Shown here piece after piece: positions 46,286-59,284 of a stretch of DNA of 64,000 bases (position 1 is the first letter of the stretch; the number at the start of each line of letters is the position of its first letter). The stretch is from Pyxicephalus adspersus (Eukaryota > Chordata > Amphibia > Anura > Pyxicephalidae). The stretch lies in the NCBI RefSeq assembly GCF_032062135.1, contig NC_092859.1, forward strand, positions 42,603,521 through 42,667,520, written 5' to 3'. Position numbers and translations under genes: made by a program. The notes under the pieces are model-generated. The model made no database searches, was not told the DNA's origin, and saw only the letters and a program-made list of their open reading frames with translations.

Positions 46286-48494
46286 AAAGTATGTGAGAAC
46301 TGGCAGTGATATTGTATGAGACTGGGTGCCAGTTTCCACCGATTTCCACATCCTCCTTATATTTGTGATATAGGCATCTCAGGAGGCTTCACATCAGTGA
46401 GTTTTGTAATAAAACAATGCAGCATGATATAACATTTAAAGCCCGACTCCAGCCTCCACTCAAAATGATCCCCCTTGTGCCACCCTTTATTATGTGTTTT
46501 TTTAATATTTAATAATGATGCCAGTTATATATGGAATCCCTGTTCCAGGTCAGCCAAAGTACAGTTGTTAGAAGCCAATATGACAGCCAGTCCAATAGCA
46601 GAAAAACACCACAATAGCAATCTCTATTTGTTTCTGCCATGACAGATTTCCTTAAATGCCTCAGGAAATGTCTACCAAGTGTTAGCTACTCAATGAACCC
46701 AGTCATCACACAAAGATTTGAGTCTCAAAGTGCTGCATTATCACTTCTGTGACTTATTAAAACATGAAATAAATCATTCTGTCATGCTTTATACATATTT
46801 AAAACTAAATATCCTGTGTCTGGTATTTACATTGGAATACATTTACAGATATTACATATTCTGGCAGGATTTTAAATGTTTTATGCGTGTATTGCAAAGT
46901 ATTATTTTTCCAGCAGGGGGCACTGTTAACCTAGAATTTCATGCAGCTTTCAACTTCAGTTTTTATAGCTCTAGTCTATGCTGATCCATTTTGTTTATTT
47001 TTCAATAATTATTTACCGCAGATTCTAAACTGCAAGGTGACCACTGGTCTTTACCCCAAGCAATATGTTCTTGGCAGCTTCCCCAACACTTTGCATGTGT
47101 AATATGTAAAAAATAACACTATTTAAAATGTATTTGCAGCGTCAACCATTTTTTTTTTTTAATTTAAAGTGGATCCAAACTTAAAGCTTTTTACACAGTG
47201 TATTATTTTTAAATAGGCAGGACATATATCTGTGCAGTTTTATACTATATGAGCAATATGTAAAATTAAAGCATTCAGTGTATGAATTCTGTTGCCACAA
47301 ATCACATGCCTTTACTTATATTTCACACGCAGGCCAAACTGTCTACTAAAGGTTGGGGAGGTTATACTTTAAAATAAATTTATTATGATGTACCAGGAAA
47401 ACTGCTAGATCCACCTATAAATGGCACTCTGTAAATTTTCTTCTAATAACACCTAATGTGTCCCAAAACCAAACATGATCATACATATGTGACATCCTTA
47501 ATACCCATGGACCTTTTACATCTCAAACATATATTGAGAACTGCAGCAAATTGGGAATGCAAGAGCTAAGCTGTCCTTTTGTATAGAATTTTGTACCCCA
47601 GTTTCTATTACTAATAGTAGAGATATACTGTAAGTCAGAAAGAGAATACGCTCTTGGTGCATGGTGAAGAAAGCGTATTTCCCAGCTCCTAGGCCTGTAT
47701 GGTCCATCAGAGTATATGGAAAGGTAAGAATATGACAAGCATCCGCCCCCCACCCTGCACTACTCACACAAAGCAACTCACACACTGTCTAAGGACACAG
47801 AAGACTATTCCCTGGATGGAGTTAGTGCAAAAAACATGGCAATTGTCAAATGACAATTGAAATAAGACTATTGAAGATATTTCCAGTAGTTTAAAGAAAA
47901 AGGATGTTGCAGGGAACAAAGCCAAACCAAAGAGAACCAATGAGTGTGAAGTAAGAAATAATGAGCTCTGCAAAACCTGGGAGGGGAGCAGCATTGTAAA
48001 ATCTTTCTTTTCTTGCATTTTACATGCTGTAATACCTAAACAAATTGTCTAAAATTTTGGCCCTAAATGTAAATTTTAAAAATAGGTCTAGATTTTAGCT
48101 TTATTGCTTTATGATTAGTTACCAGTCCTTGGATATGGTGGCAATAATATTTTTCATTTTTAGGCTTTACAGAGCTTCTTCAATGTTTTGTATCTAGTGA
48201 TAACTGATGTCGACGACAAAAGTCATGTAGGAGTACTTAATTTAACTCCCCTTTCTATTCTCTTCATAATTTCTGGTTTACAAAAGTAACTTTTACATAC
48301 CTTTAGTCACACCCCAATGTTTGGAAACAGGGAATTGGCAGAAATTTTAACAAAGTATCTGGTACAGCCCTGCCAGGACCCATTTAACAGACCATAAAAA
48401 AAATATTACGCAACAAATTATTGGTAAAATGTACTGCCAGGTGCTTTTTTTTTTTATTTTAGCTTATCAAAATTAAAGATGGAATCATTTAGAA
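46286..48494. other. gene-free stretch
   Basis: No recognised element; AT-rich DNA with ORFs below 90 codons and no splice support. Confidence 0.5.
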
Positions 48495-48874
48495 CAGGGG
48501 TGTCAAATTCTGGCCCGCAACAACCTTTAGTTTGGCCCCCAAAGGAATCCTAAATATGAATTGCATTGAAATAGCGCCGCTACTACAGTTACCGGCATCA
48601 CTCACGTCTTTAGACCAGTGGCCTCCCTGCCTATGCCTGGACCCGTATAGGACTGTTTTATAGACGCAAGTAATCCCAGGAATTGTAGTAGCGGCATCAC
48701 TCCCGTCTATAGACCAGCGGTCTCTCTGCCTATGCGTGGCCCCGCATTGGATTGTTTTCTTGACGCAGGGAATTGTAGTAGCTAATTGTAGTGCTATTCC
48801 AGTTTCAAGTTTGGCCCACTACTTTGTCTCAGTTTTTATTTTTGCCCACTGTGTATTTGAGTTTTACACCCCTG
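48495..48874. mobile_element. hAT MITE with perfect 8-bp target duplication
   Basis: The left end CAGGGGTGTCAAATTCTGGC and right end TTGAGTTTTACACCCCTG are inverted. ATTTAGAA flanks both sides exactly (48487-48494 and 48875-48882). Interior has paired segments with ACAGTTACCGGCATCACTC and GAATTGTAGTAGCGGCATCA. Same family as 32382-32882. Confidence 0.92.
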
Positions 48875-48882
48875 ATTTAGAA

Positions 48883-51800
48883 GCTGGATGAATGGTTTGA
48901 TGAGGAACAAGCGACAAAGGGACTTGGTCCTGAAAAGCGATAGTCCCCCCCAATTCAGGGTTATTTTGGAGATATGAATGGGAGCCCAGTGGATTTATAG
49001 AAGAATCCACAGGTTTTTTTGTACATGTATGAAACACTTTAAATGGTCTATTTAACAGACCAAAAGGCAACAAACATTTGTTGAATTTCTTAAGAAATGG
49101 TGTATCAACAAGAACCACTTGCATATTTTTTGTTCAATCCCCACTGATTTCATGTATACAGAAATAATGATGGCGATTTTAGCTGATCATGTTTCCTTGA
49201 GCTACAATGAAGAGTTAAAAATGATAGCTGTCAGTGCTGGCCACATCATCCAGATAATTGTGCAGTAATTTCTTCTAATTGTGGATTTTAACAATAATGA
49301 CTGGGACAGAAGATGATCTAGTGAAAACATTGCATTATACATGCTTGTTACTCTGCGATTCCTTCTACGCGATGACAAAGGTACATCCATGTGTGCCCAG
49401 GGGAAAACAAAGCATGTCTATGTTTGCTGTAAACGGGGTGATCACCCACTGTCTCTTACTGCCACCTTGGAGGAATTTCTATTTGACAGCTTTGCATCTG
49501 CGGTTCAAAACACAAACAGACCGGTGTAATTTCCTTCCGTCCCTTTCAAGAGCTGTATTGTTGTCATGGACTGCGCTTTAGTCATGGTGTCTGCACTGTC
49601 ATTAAATCATCTGCAGCTTTGCAAAAAAATAAAAAGTCACTATAGCACCAGGGTCAGCTCTAGCCGATGTGACAAAATTATGCCTCCTACAGTTTGTCAG
49701 TGGCAGGAAAAGAACAAGATAAGTTGTAATGATGTTCGATCCCAATAAATAAAAAAAGAAGTCTTAATTCTGTAAAATTGCATCAGATTCTTCCAAAAGG
49801 TGTGCAGAGAGGATTTGATTTAAGTTCTGCTCCATTTATTTGAACAAATCCCATGGACAAATGTGAATGTGCCAGTTGATTAGGTTGTTTTGGATAATGA
49901 GAAGATCAGGTTGCACCACTTGCGGTGTAATTGTTAACATTACGCCTTGGCAAAATGCTTTTGTTTGGCCTAAACCCTACCAGTCAACTGAATACACACT
50001 GATAAAAGGATCTGTGCCTCTTACTTGTTGAAACAGACATACATGACACAAATTAACTAATTTAATCAGTAGGTAATTTAATGGCACAAGTGATGTACTA
50101 AAAATTGCCATGTAGCTATGGCTCAAATCAGCACAAAAAATGGCTAATGTTTAATACACATGATAAAAGGCTCATTTTCATTAAGGGGGTTCAAATATAA
50201 ACACATACTTACCTTACTCCATGATCCTGTGGCAGCTAGGCAGCTTTGAAGGTGTTTGTCACCACTGAAACTGGTCTGCAACATTGCGGGTTAGCTATGT
50301 ATATACTCAAATATAAACTGATCTGAATATAAAACAACATACCTACTTTACCTGAAAAAAAACAGGAAAACTACACGGACTCAAGTATAAACCTAGGGAA
50401 CTTAATGCTGCTATCACTGGTAACATTCAAAAGAGTCATCAACAGAAATGTCAATAAAATTATTGTTAATAAATATATCGATGGTGTTATTTTTAAAACA
50501 TATGTTTTTTAAATAAACAAAGTTTTTTTGTTTTTTCCCCTATTTTTACTGGTCAATATTTTGTATGTTTTAAATTATAAAGGGTTGTTTTTGCCTAAAT
50601 ATTCTTTTGTGCAATATTGCTGTTAACCAGTACATGGCGCTGTGTCCTCATGTAAAGTGATACAAACTGTCTAAGATGGCAATACATGTTACATGATTAC
50701 ACAGTGCCATCTAGTGGTTTGAGTATACATTGATATTCTTTTTCTGATGGCATTTTCAGATCAAAATAATCTTGGTTTATAAGTATAAATGGGTAAGGAT
50801 TTCTCTCATCTGAACCCATATATATCATTATATCTCACATTTTTTGAAAAAGGTACGGAGCCTAGGAGGTAGTTAGGGTGCTACTAGAAGTAACCCTTTA
50901 AAGCAGAATCTGTAAAAAAAAGCTGTGAGTGTACTATTGCAAACCTACTTTTCACTGTGGAACCAATGAATGACTTAAGCAGCTATAATCAGGTGTGGCG
51001 CATTTGTTCTTTGTGGACTGGCATACAAAAAAAGGTGTGAAGAATTTAATTAGCTGTATGTTAACACAAGATAATGGCAATCACAGATATATACTATTCC
51101 TTTATCTGTAATCTCCTTAATAGATTCAGATATGAGAACAGAATGAGTAAGAGAACACATTCTACATCAACCCCCCACCACCGTAATCCACAACACAGCG
51201 CCACTTGCCAAGTGACACCCCTCTTGGGTGACATTTATTAATTTCGAAGGCATCACTCATCATCCTTGCATTGGCCTCATTAACTTTGTGGAGCGTCACT
51301 CTAAAAATGAGGGCACTGCTTCATTATAATCCCATTTTTAGTCTAAATTACCTAAATGTCACTCATATTGGTCCAAGGACCTTGGCAGGGATGGCAAATT
51401 TTAGAAACTCAGCAAGCAAAGCAAAATATTTTTACTTTTGTCAGTTATCGAGGGAAACTTTCACTGTCCTATATATGCCTTTGCAGGCTCATTTAGTAGT
51501 AATGAAATAAAATCACTTAAACATGGAATTTGACAGGCAGATAAGTTACGCTAGCTCACCCAGTCATCCAGTAGTCCTATAAATTGTTAAATCTCAGACT
51601 ATTCTGGATCATTTGGTTTCATCAGAATAAATGATCGTCGCACAGTATCTGGCTAAACATTTTTCTTTATAACTCTACCTTATCAGCTGGGTGTTTGAGC
51701 CACTGATCTACTTTTCTGGGGAAGTATATTTCCCTGGGGTTAAAGTGCATGTAAACCCTAAATAGATTTTGCAATATGTGTGGCATCATATTATATGTGT

Positions 51801-53594
51801 GTATGGTTTGTTTTAAGTTATTACATTTTTGTGCAAACTTGTTTACCTGGAAATCTTGCCAGTAACAATCCTTTCTGTTTTAGGCTAATAACACTAGCCA
51901 ACCGCTTCCTAATTAGCAGCATTGTCAGCCTGCTGTCTGTGCTCTTTCAGTTGGCTGTTGGTTTATTAGATGGGCAGCCCTAAGGCCAATTGAAGGTCCC
52001 TGATTGGTAGTGGTAATAGTAAGTACTATTACTGGCAAGATCCACAGGTAGGGAATTTTGCAATACATAAAAAAATATTATTTTGACTAAATGATTTAAA
52101 GGGGGTAAAATTGATTTGCGGTCTATTTATACTCCATAAGGAACCTGTCAGGGAAAAAGTTTTATTAACATATCATAGACATAGTTAATTGTCAAGAGTA
52201 TTCATAACAGAGTTGATGGGCTTATACCATGCTCCCCCTGCACAATAAACAGCTATAGGATACATCTATAAGGGAGTAATGCATTATTGATTGCTTTGTG
52301 GAAAAGAATTCTCAGGGAACCCCTGCTACAATTACTATATCTACAGTTCACAACAAATTAGCCTGGAGGGACCAATGTCCAATGAACCAATATCAGTGGC
52401 CAATGTTAGCACTAATATTTATTGAGAGGAATCACACTCAAACAATATTTAAATCAACTTCCCTTATTTGCACCCTTTTGGCCTATTCAATAAACCACTG
52501 AAGGATTTTGTTACCTCTATTTGATGCTGAATTATATAAATATTTAACGTTTTCACTTGCAGCTAGCAGATGGAGCTCTATGCTGGTCAAGTTTCAGTGA
52601 GTAACTGTTCTGCAGTACAGATACCTCAATGATTCTGTAGAAGGATTATATCACTTTTACCATGCAAACAAAGACATTGTCTTAAAATGTACCTACATTT
52701 ACAATTTGTGCTTATGTGTATCATTTTCCATGCAGCAGAAGCTTACCTTTAAAATCCATAATCAGGCAGGTCATTTTTCCAGAAAGGCTCAGTTTTGTTT
52801 GCCATGATATCCGGTATTCCTGGCTTCCCTTGCATGTGTGTTACTAAACCCCCATGTGCCTGTGGGGGAGTTATAACATCCTGGCTTAGTCAATTAAAAT
52901 GGCCAAAGATCTTGTTCAGGTAGAAAAGAAAGAAAAGAATGGCAGTGCCCTGTGCCTAATTTTTATTAAAGTTTTTACCTGTAACTTGGTACAGTGTTGG
53001 GAGTCAACTTGGTTAAATAAGACTTTCTTTTGATTTAAGACCAAATTCTTGACAAATATAAAGGGCACAAATAATGCAGTTCTGTATTCATTAATACATC
53101 ATTAAATGTACTTGTAAATGCAAGCAGTGTAATTACCTTAGATTAACCTGGTATCAGCTTCTTGCAGTCCCTGTATAGCAAAGCTGGAGTATGAGAAGAA
53201 GTAGCACATAATAAAGCTGAATATTGCAGAAAAAGCTGGTTTTGTTATTTTATCTTCTGTTGTACTATTCACATTTGCTGGCTAATTATGGCTGATCATC
53301 TGCTTTAATGGCCTATGGCAATGGTCCAAAGACACCTAAAGACATTAAAAACAGGTGTCCAATCAAAATACATGAGTTTAGAACCCTGGTGCCCAGAATA
53401 TGGCAGGCCTTTGCGGATTGGAAGTGGAGTACCAGGTGCCCAATTTTTGTCCCTCAGTGGAGTAATTACTGCCAGCTGAATAACAAGGGGAGATTGGGGT
53501 GAGGAAGCGGTAAGTGACAGTGCTTGAGGATTAAATTTCATTTCCATGCTGCATTCACCAACATTAAGGGGAGAGGGGTTTTAAAAAACATTGC

Positions 53595-53604
<10 letters not shown>
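48883..53604. other. gene-free stretch with possible conserved non-coding part
   Basis: 49140-49640 is less AT-biased, repeat-free and open in two overlapping frames without splice support. 52310-52400 is a fragment of the hAT family at 32170. The rest shows nothing recognisable. Confidence 0.45.

Positions 53605-53638
<34 letters not shown>
53605..53638. repeat. (TG)17 microsatellite
   Basis: 34 bases of uninterrupted TG on the plus strand. Confidence 0.97.
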
Positions 53639-53640
<2 letters not shown>

Positions 53641-53759
53641 AATACCAGTCCTGCTGCTCACCAATGGAGGGGATAGTTAATTAGCACTAAGGTAGGGGGT
53701 AGGGGGGTCGTTAACAGAACTGCAGCTGCCCAACAATGCATGCGTGTATATGTAGACGG

Positions 53760-54340
53760 TTTAATAGTACTGCCACTAAGATCAGTACAGGGGTTAATAT
53801 TGCGGTCACTAACACCATTGATGAGGATTATTATTGTAGTCATCAAGACCAATGCTGGGAATTGATATTACGGCTACTTACACCAATGCTGGGGTTAATA
53901 TTACCCCCACTAACACCAGTGCTAATATTTTTATTGTGGTCATTGACACCAATCCTGGCAATTGATGATATGGCTACTTACACCAATGCTTGGGGTTTTT
54001 TTTGGAGTCACTGGCACCAACTCTGATGGTTATTATTTTGAACACTAACATTAATACTGGAAGGCTTTTTTGTGTTTACTGACACCATTATTGGGGGTTA
54101 TTTTTGCATCCCATGACAGTGGTTCTAAGGTTTTTTATTGTGGTCATCTTAATGCTGGAAACCAATATTGAAGCTACTGACACCAATGTTAGGAATTATT
54201 GCTGGGGGTTATTATTGTTATCACTGACAGTGCTCTGGGCTTTTACTGGAACCATTGACACCAATGTTGAAGATTTTTATTGTGTCCACTAACACTGATA
54301 CTGGGAGTAATTACACCAATGTTGAGGGTAACCAATGATG
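53760..54340. repeat. degenerate tandem repeat, about 33-34 bp period
   Basis: At least nine consecutive units follow the pattern 'cactgACACCAATgctggg', then gtTATTattgtggt, with clear drift between copies (for example TTACACCAATGCTGGGGTTA, TTGACACCAATCCTGGCAAT, CTGACACCATTATTGGGGGT). The ORF through it is a by-product. Confidence 0.8.
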
Positions 54341-56330
54341 ACTCAACTTTCTCTTTAATGTTAGTTGAAGTACCCTGCAAAAAAAAAAAAAAAGAAAATG
54401 CATTTTTTGATTTAATATTAAGCCTAATTTTGAATGAAACCTAATAAACAAAACACTGCGTTACTGTGCCACCCTCTGAAAGTCTCAGACTTAAAAATTG
54501 AGGATTGAGGCCCTCTACAGTTTTAAAGTTGACCACCACTCGTTTAGATGGATTAGTTTGAGCTCTGATGATTTTTTATTTTAAGATACAAAAAGGCATA
54601 CTGATGAACTGATATACTTTTAGTTATGTATTATGTGAAAGTTGAGCACACAAAGGGTGTTCATTTTGTGCTTGATATTATTGCAGTCAAAACCATTTCT
54701 CTTTGTATATTGAGTGACATATCTTGAAAAGAATAAACTTCATAATTAAAATTTGTTATTGGAAATGCTTTGTCCAGACACATTCTCTTCAGAGTTTTGG
54801 CAATTTCTCTGCAGGAGTCTTAGACGATACTAGAGAAGTAAATAGGGCACTGAAAAACAATGGCTTCTCATATCATAGCAAACAGCATGCAAGTTTCCTG
54901 TTACTGTGTTATGCCTTCTTTTAATAAAGCCATGTATATTAATCTGTATACATGTCAAATATTCTCAACAGAGCCGCCCCCATCTGGCTATTGCAGTAAC
55001 AAAAGCTGGTGAAAGTCATACAAATTTCAATTTCAATATGTTACAGTTATACTGGATCATACTCAGTGGGGCTGGCCTTTAATGGACTTTCAAAATGTCA
55101 CATTTGCACAAGAATTAAATCGCTTTCCGTATGGGGGTGCGTAGCCATCTCTGATCTCAGGCCTGGAAATTAGGACCCCGGCCATAATACTGTTGAAGGG
55201 CCACGGCTTTCAGAGGTGTGTTTGCTCAGGCATTAGCCCTGCAAAGCTTTATATTTCTGTCATTGTTAACCGTGTTTTTATATACAGCGGCCGGGGGAGC
55301 CGCTGCTTCTGGAATGACAGGTTTCTTAAGACTCTTTCCTGAGCCTTGTGTCTGTGGCCTGAGAGCTGTCACATCATGTTAGGCCTCTGAGCTCTGTATA
55401 GGACAGAATGTTACAGCCAATCACATAGTGTGTCACACATGAATATTTTATCAAGGCAAATCACTGAGTAGAGCGGACTGCAATTGAGAGGACAGCAATA
55501 CAGTGAGATGGGGACTCCAGGGAGAGGGGTGAGGGAGCAAGTTATTCATAGCATAGGGAGAGCGAGAGAACGGGGAGATCACCTGCAGGTTAGCTAAAAC
55601 AGATTTAGCTGACTCTCGCCTGCACCTCGGCTAAAATGCTTGAAGTACATCAGGGATTGTTTAAATCTGCTGCTGAGCTGCTGAGCTCACTGGAGATTAT
55701 AAAAGCAAGGTTTATGAATGTCTTTCCTGATATTAGACAAATAAGAAGTTGTTGCAGTTTTTTTACTAAAGAGCATTTGATAAAAATTACTGTTGGTATT
55801 GCTAGCGTCTTTTGATGTCAGATTTTATTTACTCCTGGCAGACTAGAAACTGATGCCCATCACATACAATGGGCCCTGAAATGCCAAAATACAAACAGTC
55901 ACTCTTCATGGAGGCAGCAGATACCAGTCCAAGGACTTTTCTGCGCAGAAGGGTTAGCCCCTTTTAAGCTTTGGAGTGGAGCAGCAGACTGCACCACAGG
56001 ACAACACGCTTATAAGCACTGTCTTTGGTTTGTGGTGGAAGTGTGGTTCCTCCTCCCGAGCGGCAAAATCAACTGCATGGCCAGATGCACATGTTGCTTC
56101 CAGCAACTTTGCCATAATCCCACTGCAACAGCAACACAAACACAAATGGGGAAAATGCATGCTCAAAATAGTTCCCTACCTCTCACCTTCAGTTGAATGG
56201 GAAGGGTTGGGATCGTTGTTTAGCCTGTGGTACAATGCTGTGGTCAACTGCGAGCTTGAAATGGCCCTTAATCTTCAATGTCAAGGATCCTGGTGCAATA
56301 AGGCATGGTCAGTTATTGCTTGGGTTGCTT
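54341..56330. other. gene-free stretch with candidate conserved non-coding DNA
   Basis: 54960-55620 is repeat-free, moderately GC-rich and carries long non-repetitive blocks (for example CCCCCATCTGGCTATTGCAG and GGCCGGGGGAGCCGCTGCTT). It has no splice-framed ORF. A 128-codon ORF at 55976-56362 has no recognisable domain. Confidence 0.4.
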
Positions 56331-56620
56331 GGAGGGTTACATTAGGGTTAGGAGGAGGGTAAGTTTCAGGGCCACAGGGAGGGAACAGGTTGGGGTTACA
56401 AGAGGTGTACTTTCAGGGAGTTTCTGAGCTACAGGAAGGTATTAGGGTTACAGGGATGTTGTTATTGGGGTTACAGGAAAGGTTAGAAATAGGAATAGTA
56501 TTAGGGGTACAAGAAGAGTGAGTGTTAGGGTTATAGTTACTAGAAGTATTAGTGTTAGGATTGGGGTTAAAGTGAGGTAGAAGGGTTACACGGAGGTTTA
56601 GTCAGGGCAGGTTGTAATAG
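56330..56620 (+). repeat. GGGTTA/GGTTACAGG-rich degenerate tract
   Basis: Many copies of GGGTTA, TTAGGG and GGTTACAGGGA-like words at irregular spacing, strongly purine-rich on the plus strand. It could be an old minisatellite or interstitial telomere-like sequence. No exact hexamer array is present. Confidence 0.6.
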
Positions 56621-59284
56621 ATCCTGAAAACCTACCAGAAAAGGATGCCTTGACTGATTTCAATAACAATGGCACAGTTTACAAGCTATGCACGAATGTG
56701 TCTTTTACACAGTTTATTTAGATGGAAAATCAAATTAAATCAGACATGGTGATTAGACATGGTGACAATGTGAAATACCTAGAGTTTAAATGGATGACAT
56801 TTTGTATTCTAAAACACTGGATAATATTTTTATGCACTGCTGATCTTCTTTGGGCTTTTTTAATCAGTTATGAACCCACTCTGTGGTTGGCTTCATGTCA
56901 TTAAACCAGATTCCTGAGTGCCAGTGGTAGACTATTCTAGTGCAGCAGGCTAGCTACGTCTCAACTAGTCTCATTTGAGGTGCATTTAAGTAATAATGGA
57001 GAAGTAAAACTGGAGACTGATGTCACCCCATTTCAATAAATACCAAAGGAGACGTTCTTTTGACAAAAACGGAAAATGTATAAAATGTTAAGAACATTGG
57101 AAATGACACGGACACATTAGAGCACAAACTTTTAGAGGTCTATTTATAAAGCAGAGAATCTGACATTTACTGATACATTCACTAGTGGACAATCTTCCAG
57201 GTCCATGTGTTTCAATGGCAGGATTTTATTCTTCACCAGGGAAAGTTTCAGTGAATGTAAGATTCAGATTAAATGTTTAGAGGGTTGACATATTTGCTTT
57301 TAGAGTTCTACAACCTACTTGCAGAAAATAAAACTTTATTAATTGTATACATTTTGCCCTTTCAATCTGTGGGAAAAATACTCTGTACTGGTTTATTACC
57401 TCACCTATCTGAGATTAGTTTCTCCAATCAAACGCCATTTAAATTTTCAGTTGCACAAGCAAATAATAGTAACATTTTACTAATCAGACATCTTTTGCTA
57501 ATAAGCAATCAACAGATCTCTGGAGATTCCTGGTAGGATTGAAAAGAAGAAAAAAGTGTGATGCTACATTAATGGTGCAATCAACATGAACAGCACAAAA
57601 AAGCAAACTAAATTTTGTAAACAAAACAACAATCTAATTAGCGGTAGGTTCCTTATGCAAATGGAACTACTAGAAAAAGTAAAACATTTCCTTTTTGTCT
57701 CCATAAATTAATTATACATTAAATTATAAAGTAAATAGGTATTTGATGAACATGTTTTCTTGACAGGAAGCGATTGAAATATTCCCACCAGGGATCTTCT
57801 AGAGTGGTTGTTGGTAGAATAATAGGAAGATGATGATGATAACCATAACAGCTATAAAAAATGTTCAACAAATTATACTAAGACACATATAAAAAGTCCA
57901 ACTCCAAGCTAACCTCCTTTTCAGTGTTGTGCCCTGAGCAAATCCTCTCGACCATTAGATGTCCTCAGACTTTCAGGCTAAAAAATGCCAAGCTGCCTCT
58001 GAAGGAATGAAATGTCAATATGTAGATATATTCTATAGAATGGCAATGCACAAGCAGGGTTGAATTTTTTGAAACTTTTTTTCTCCTCTAGCCCAGCTAG
58101 CTTGTGCTGGATAGATAAAATTTAATATATGTAGATCAATATTCTTCCCCAAAAACAGCTAAACATTTTATGATAATGCTTATGCCTTTTAAGGCATAAA
58201 ATTTCCAGTATAAACTTAAAACCTTTATCTGTTTATTTTTTTTAAATTTTAAAATTCACATAAAAAGTAAACAAAAATAGCAAACAAAATTACACTATTA
58301 TAATGAAGTGCTCAAACATCAAATTAGATTGATTTGGCGTGTTTTGCAGACAGAGTTGGCTTCTTTAGAAAACATAAATACAGTGATTGTGAAAATACTT
58401 CCCTAACATAAAAAGGTCCAATACAGGGTCAAAAGCCAACAGATCCTTCAAGTCATTGTTGGCTGGGCTGGTCATTTAGATGACGACACATACGATGGTT
58501 CTACAGCTTCAGTAGACTTTGGATTGTCAACTATGTTAATTAATTAATTATTAATTAAAGTTGATAATTAATCAAAATACATATACTTCTTTCAAAGCTT
58601 TTAGTGCTGATAAAAAGGTATTTAATCTATGATAATTTTTTTTTTATATATAAATAGGGCTGGTGCCCTTTTTATTCCATTTTCTTTATATTATATGTGC
58701 TTTTTAAAATAATGTTGAATAAACATTGGTAGGTGAGTACAGTTCCCATGTAGACATGTCATGTAAAAGGCATAAAGGCATAGTGTAGCACTGGATTCTG
58801 CTAGGTACAGTTTATGTATTGCATTGTGAATGTGTACAGTATAATGTACAACATCCACAATTTGTGATAATTAGTGATAACCAAATTTGCTCATGTTCAA
58901 TTTGCACTGGCTTTAGTCTAAAAGGAGGTTAATCTTGTTACTTAAGTCTGGAAATTTTTGAAGCTGTTTTGCTTTGTAGCAAAATCTTTTGCTATATACT
59001 TGTATATTGTTAGTCTGTTAGTCTAGTTCTCTCAGTAATGTCAAAGGAACACAGTTTATTTTGTTGTTTTATGTTTTTTCTCAAAAATAAATGGTGTGTA
59101 AACAAGTTATTCAGAGTTACAGGAAGACACAAAAACACATACAGGGATCAAAACTTTGCATACAAGGCCAAGTGCCTTGTAGGACATATACCAATGTACA
59201 AATTTAAAAAAGAAATAACATCTCATGGAGTTGTACTGGGGACATGGACAAAAATGTAAAAGTTTAATAGCTGCTTTTAATGTT
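56621..59284. other. gene-free stretch
   Basis: AT-rich. A small TTAATTAATTAATTATTAAT palindromic patch lies near 58540. No gene or repeat ends recognised. Confidence 0.5.

Noticed and set aside
53760..54340. CRISPR-like array
   Set aside because: Units are contiguous drifted tandem copies without unique spacers, in a vertebrate genome.
55976..56362. 128-codon plus-strand ORF
   Set aside because: No recognised motif, no splice signals or promoter context, and it runs into the GGGTTA-rich tract.
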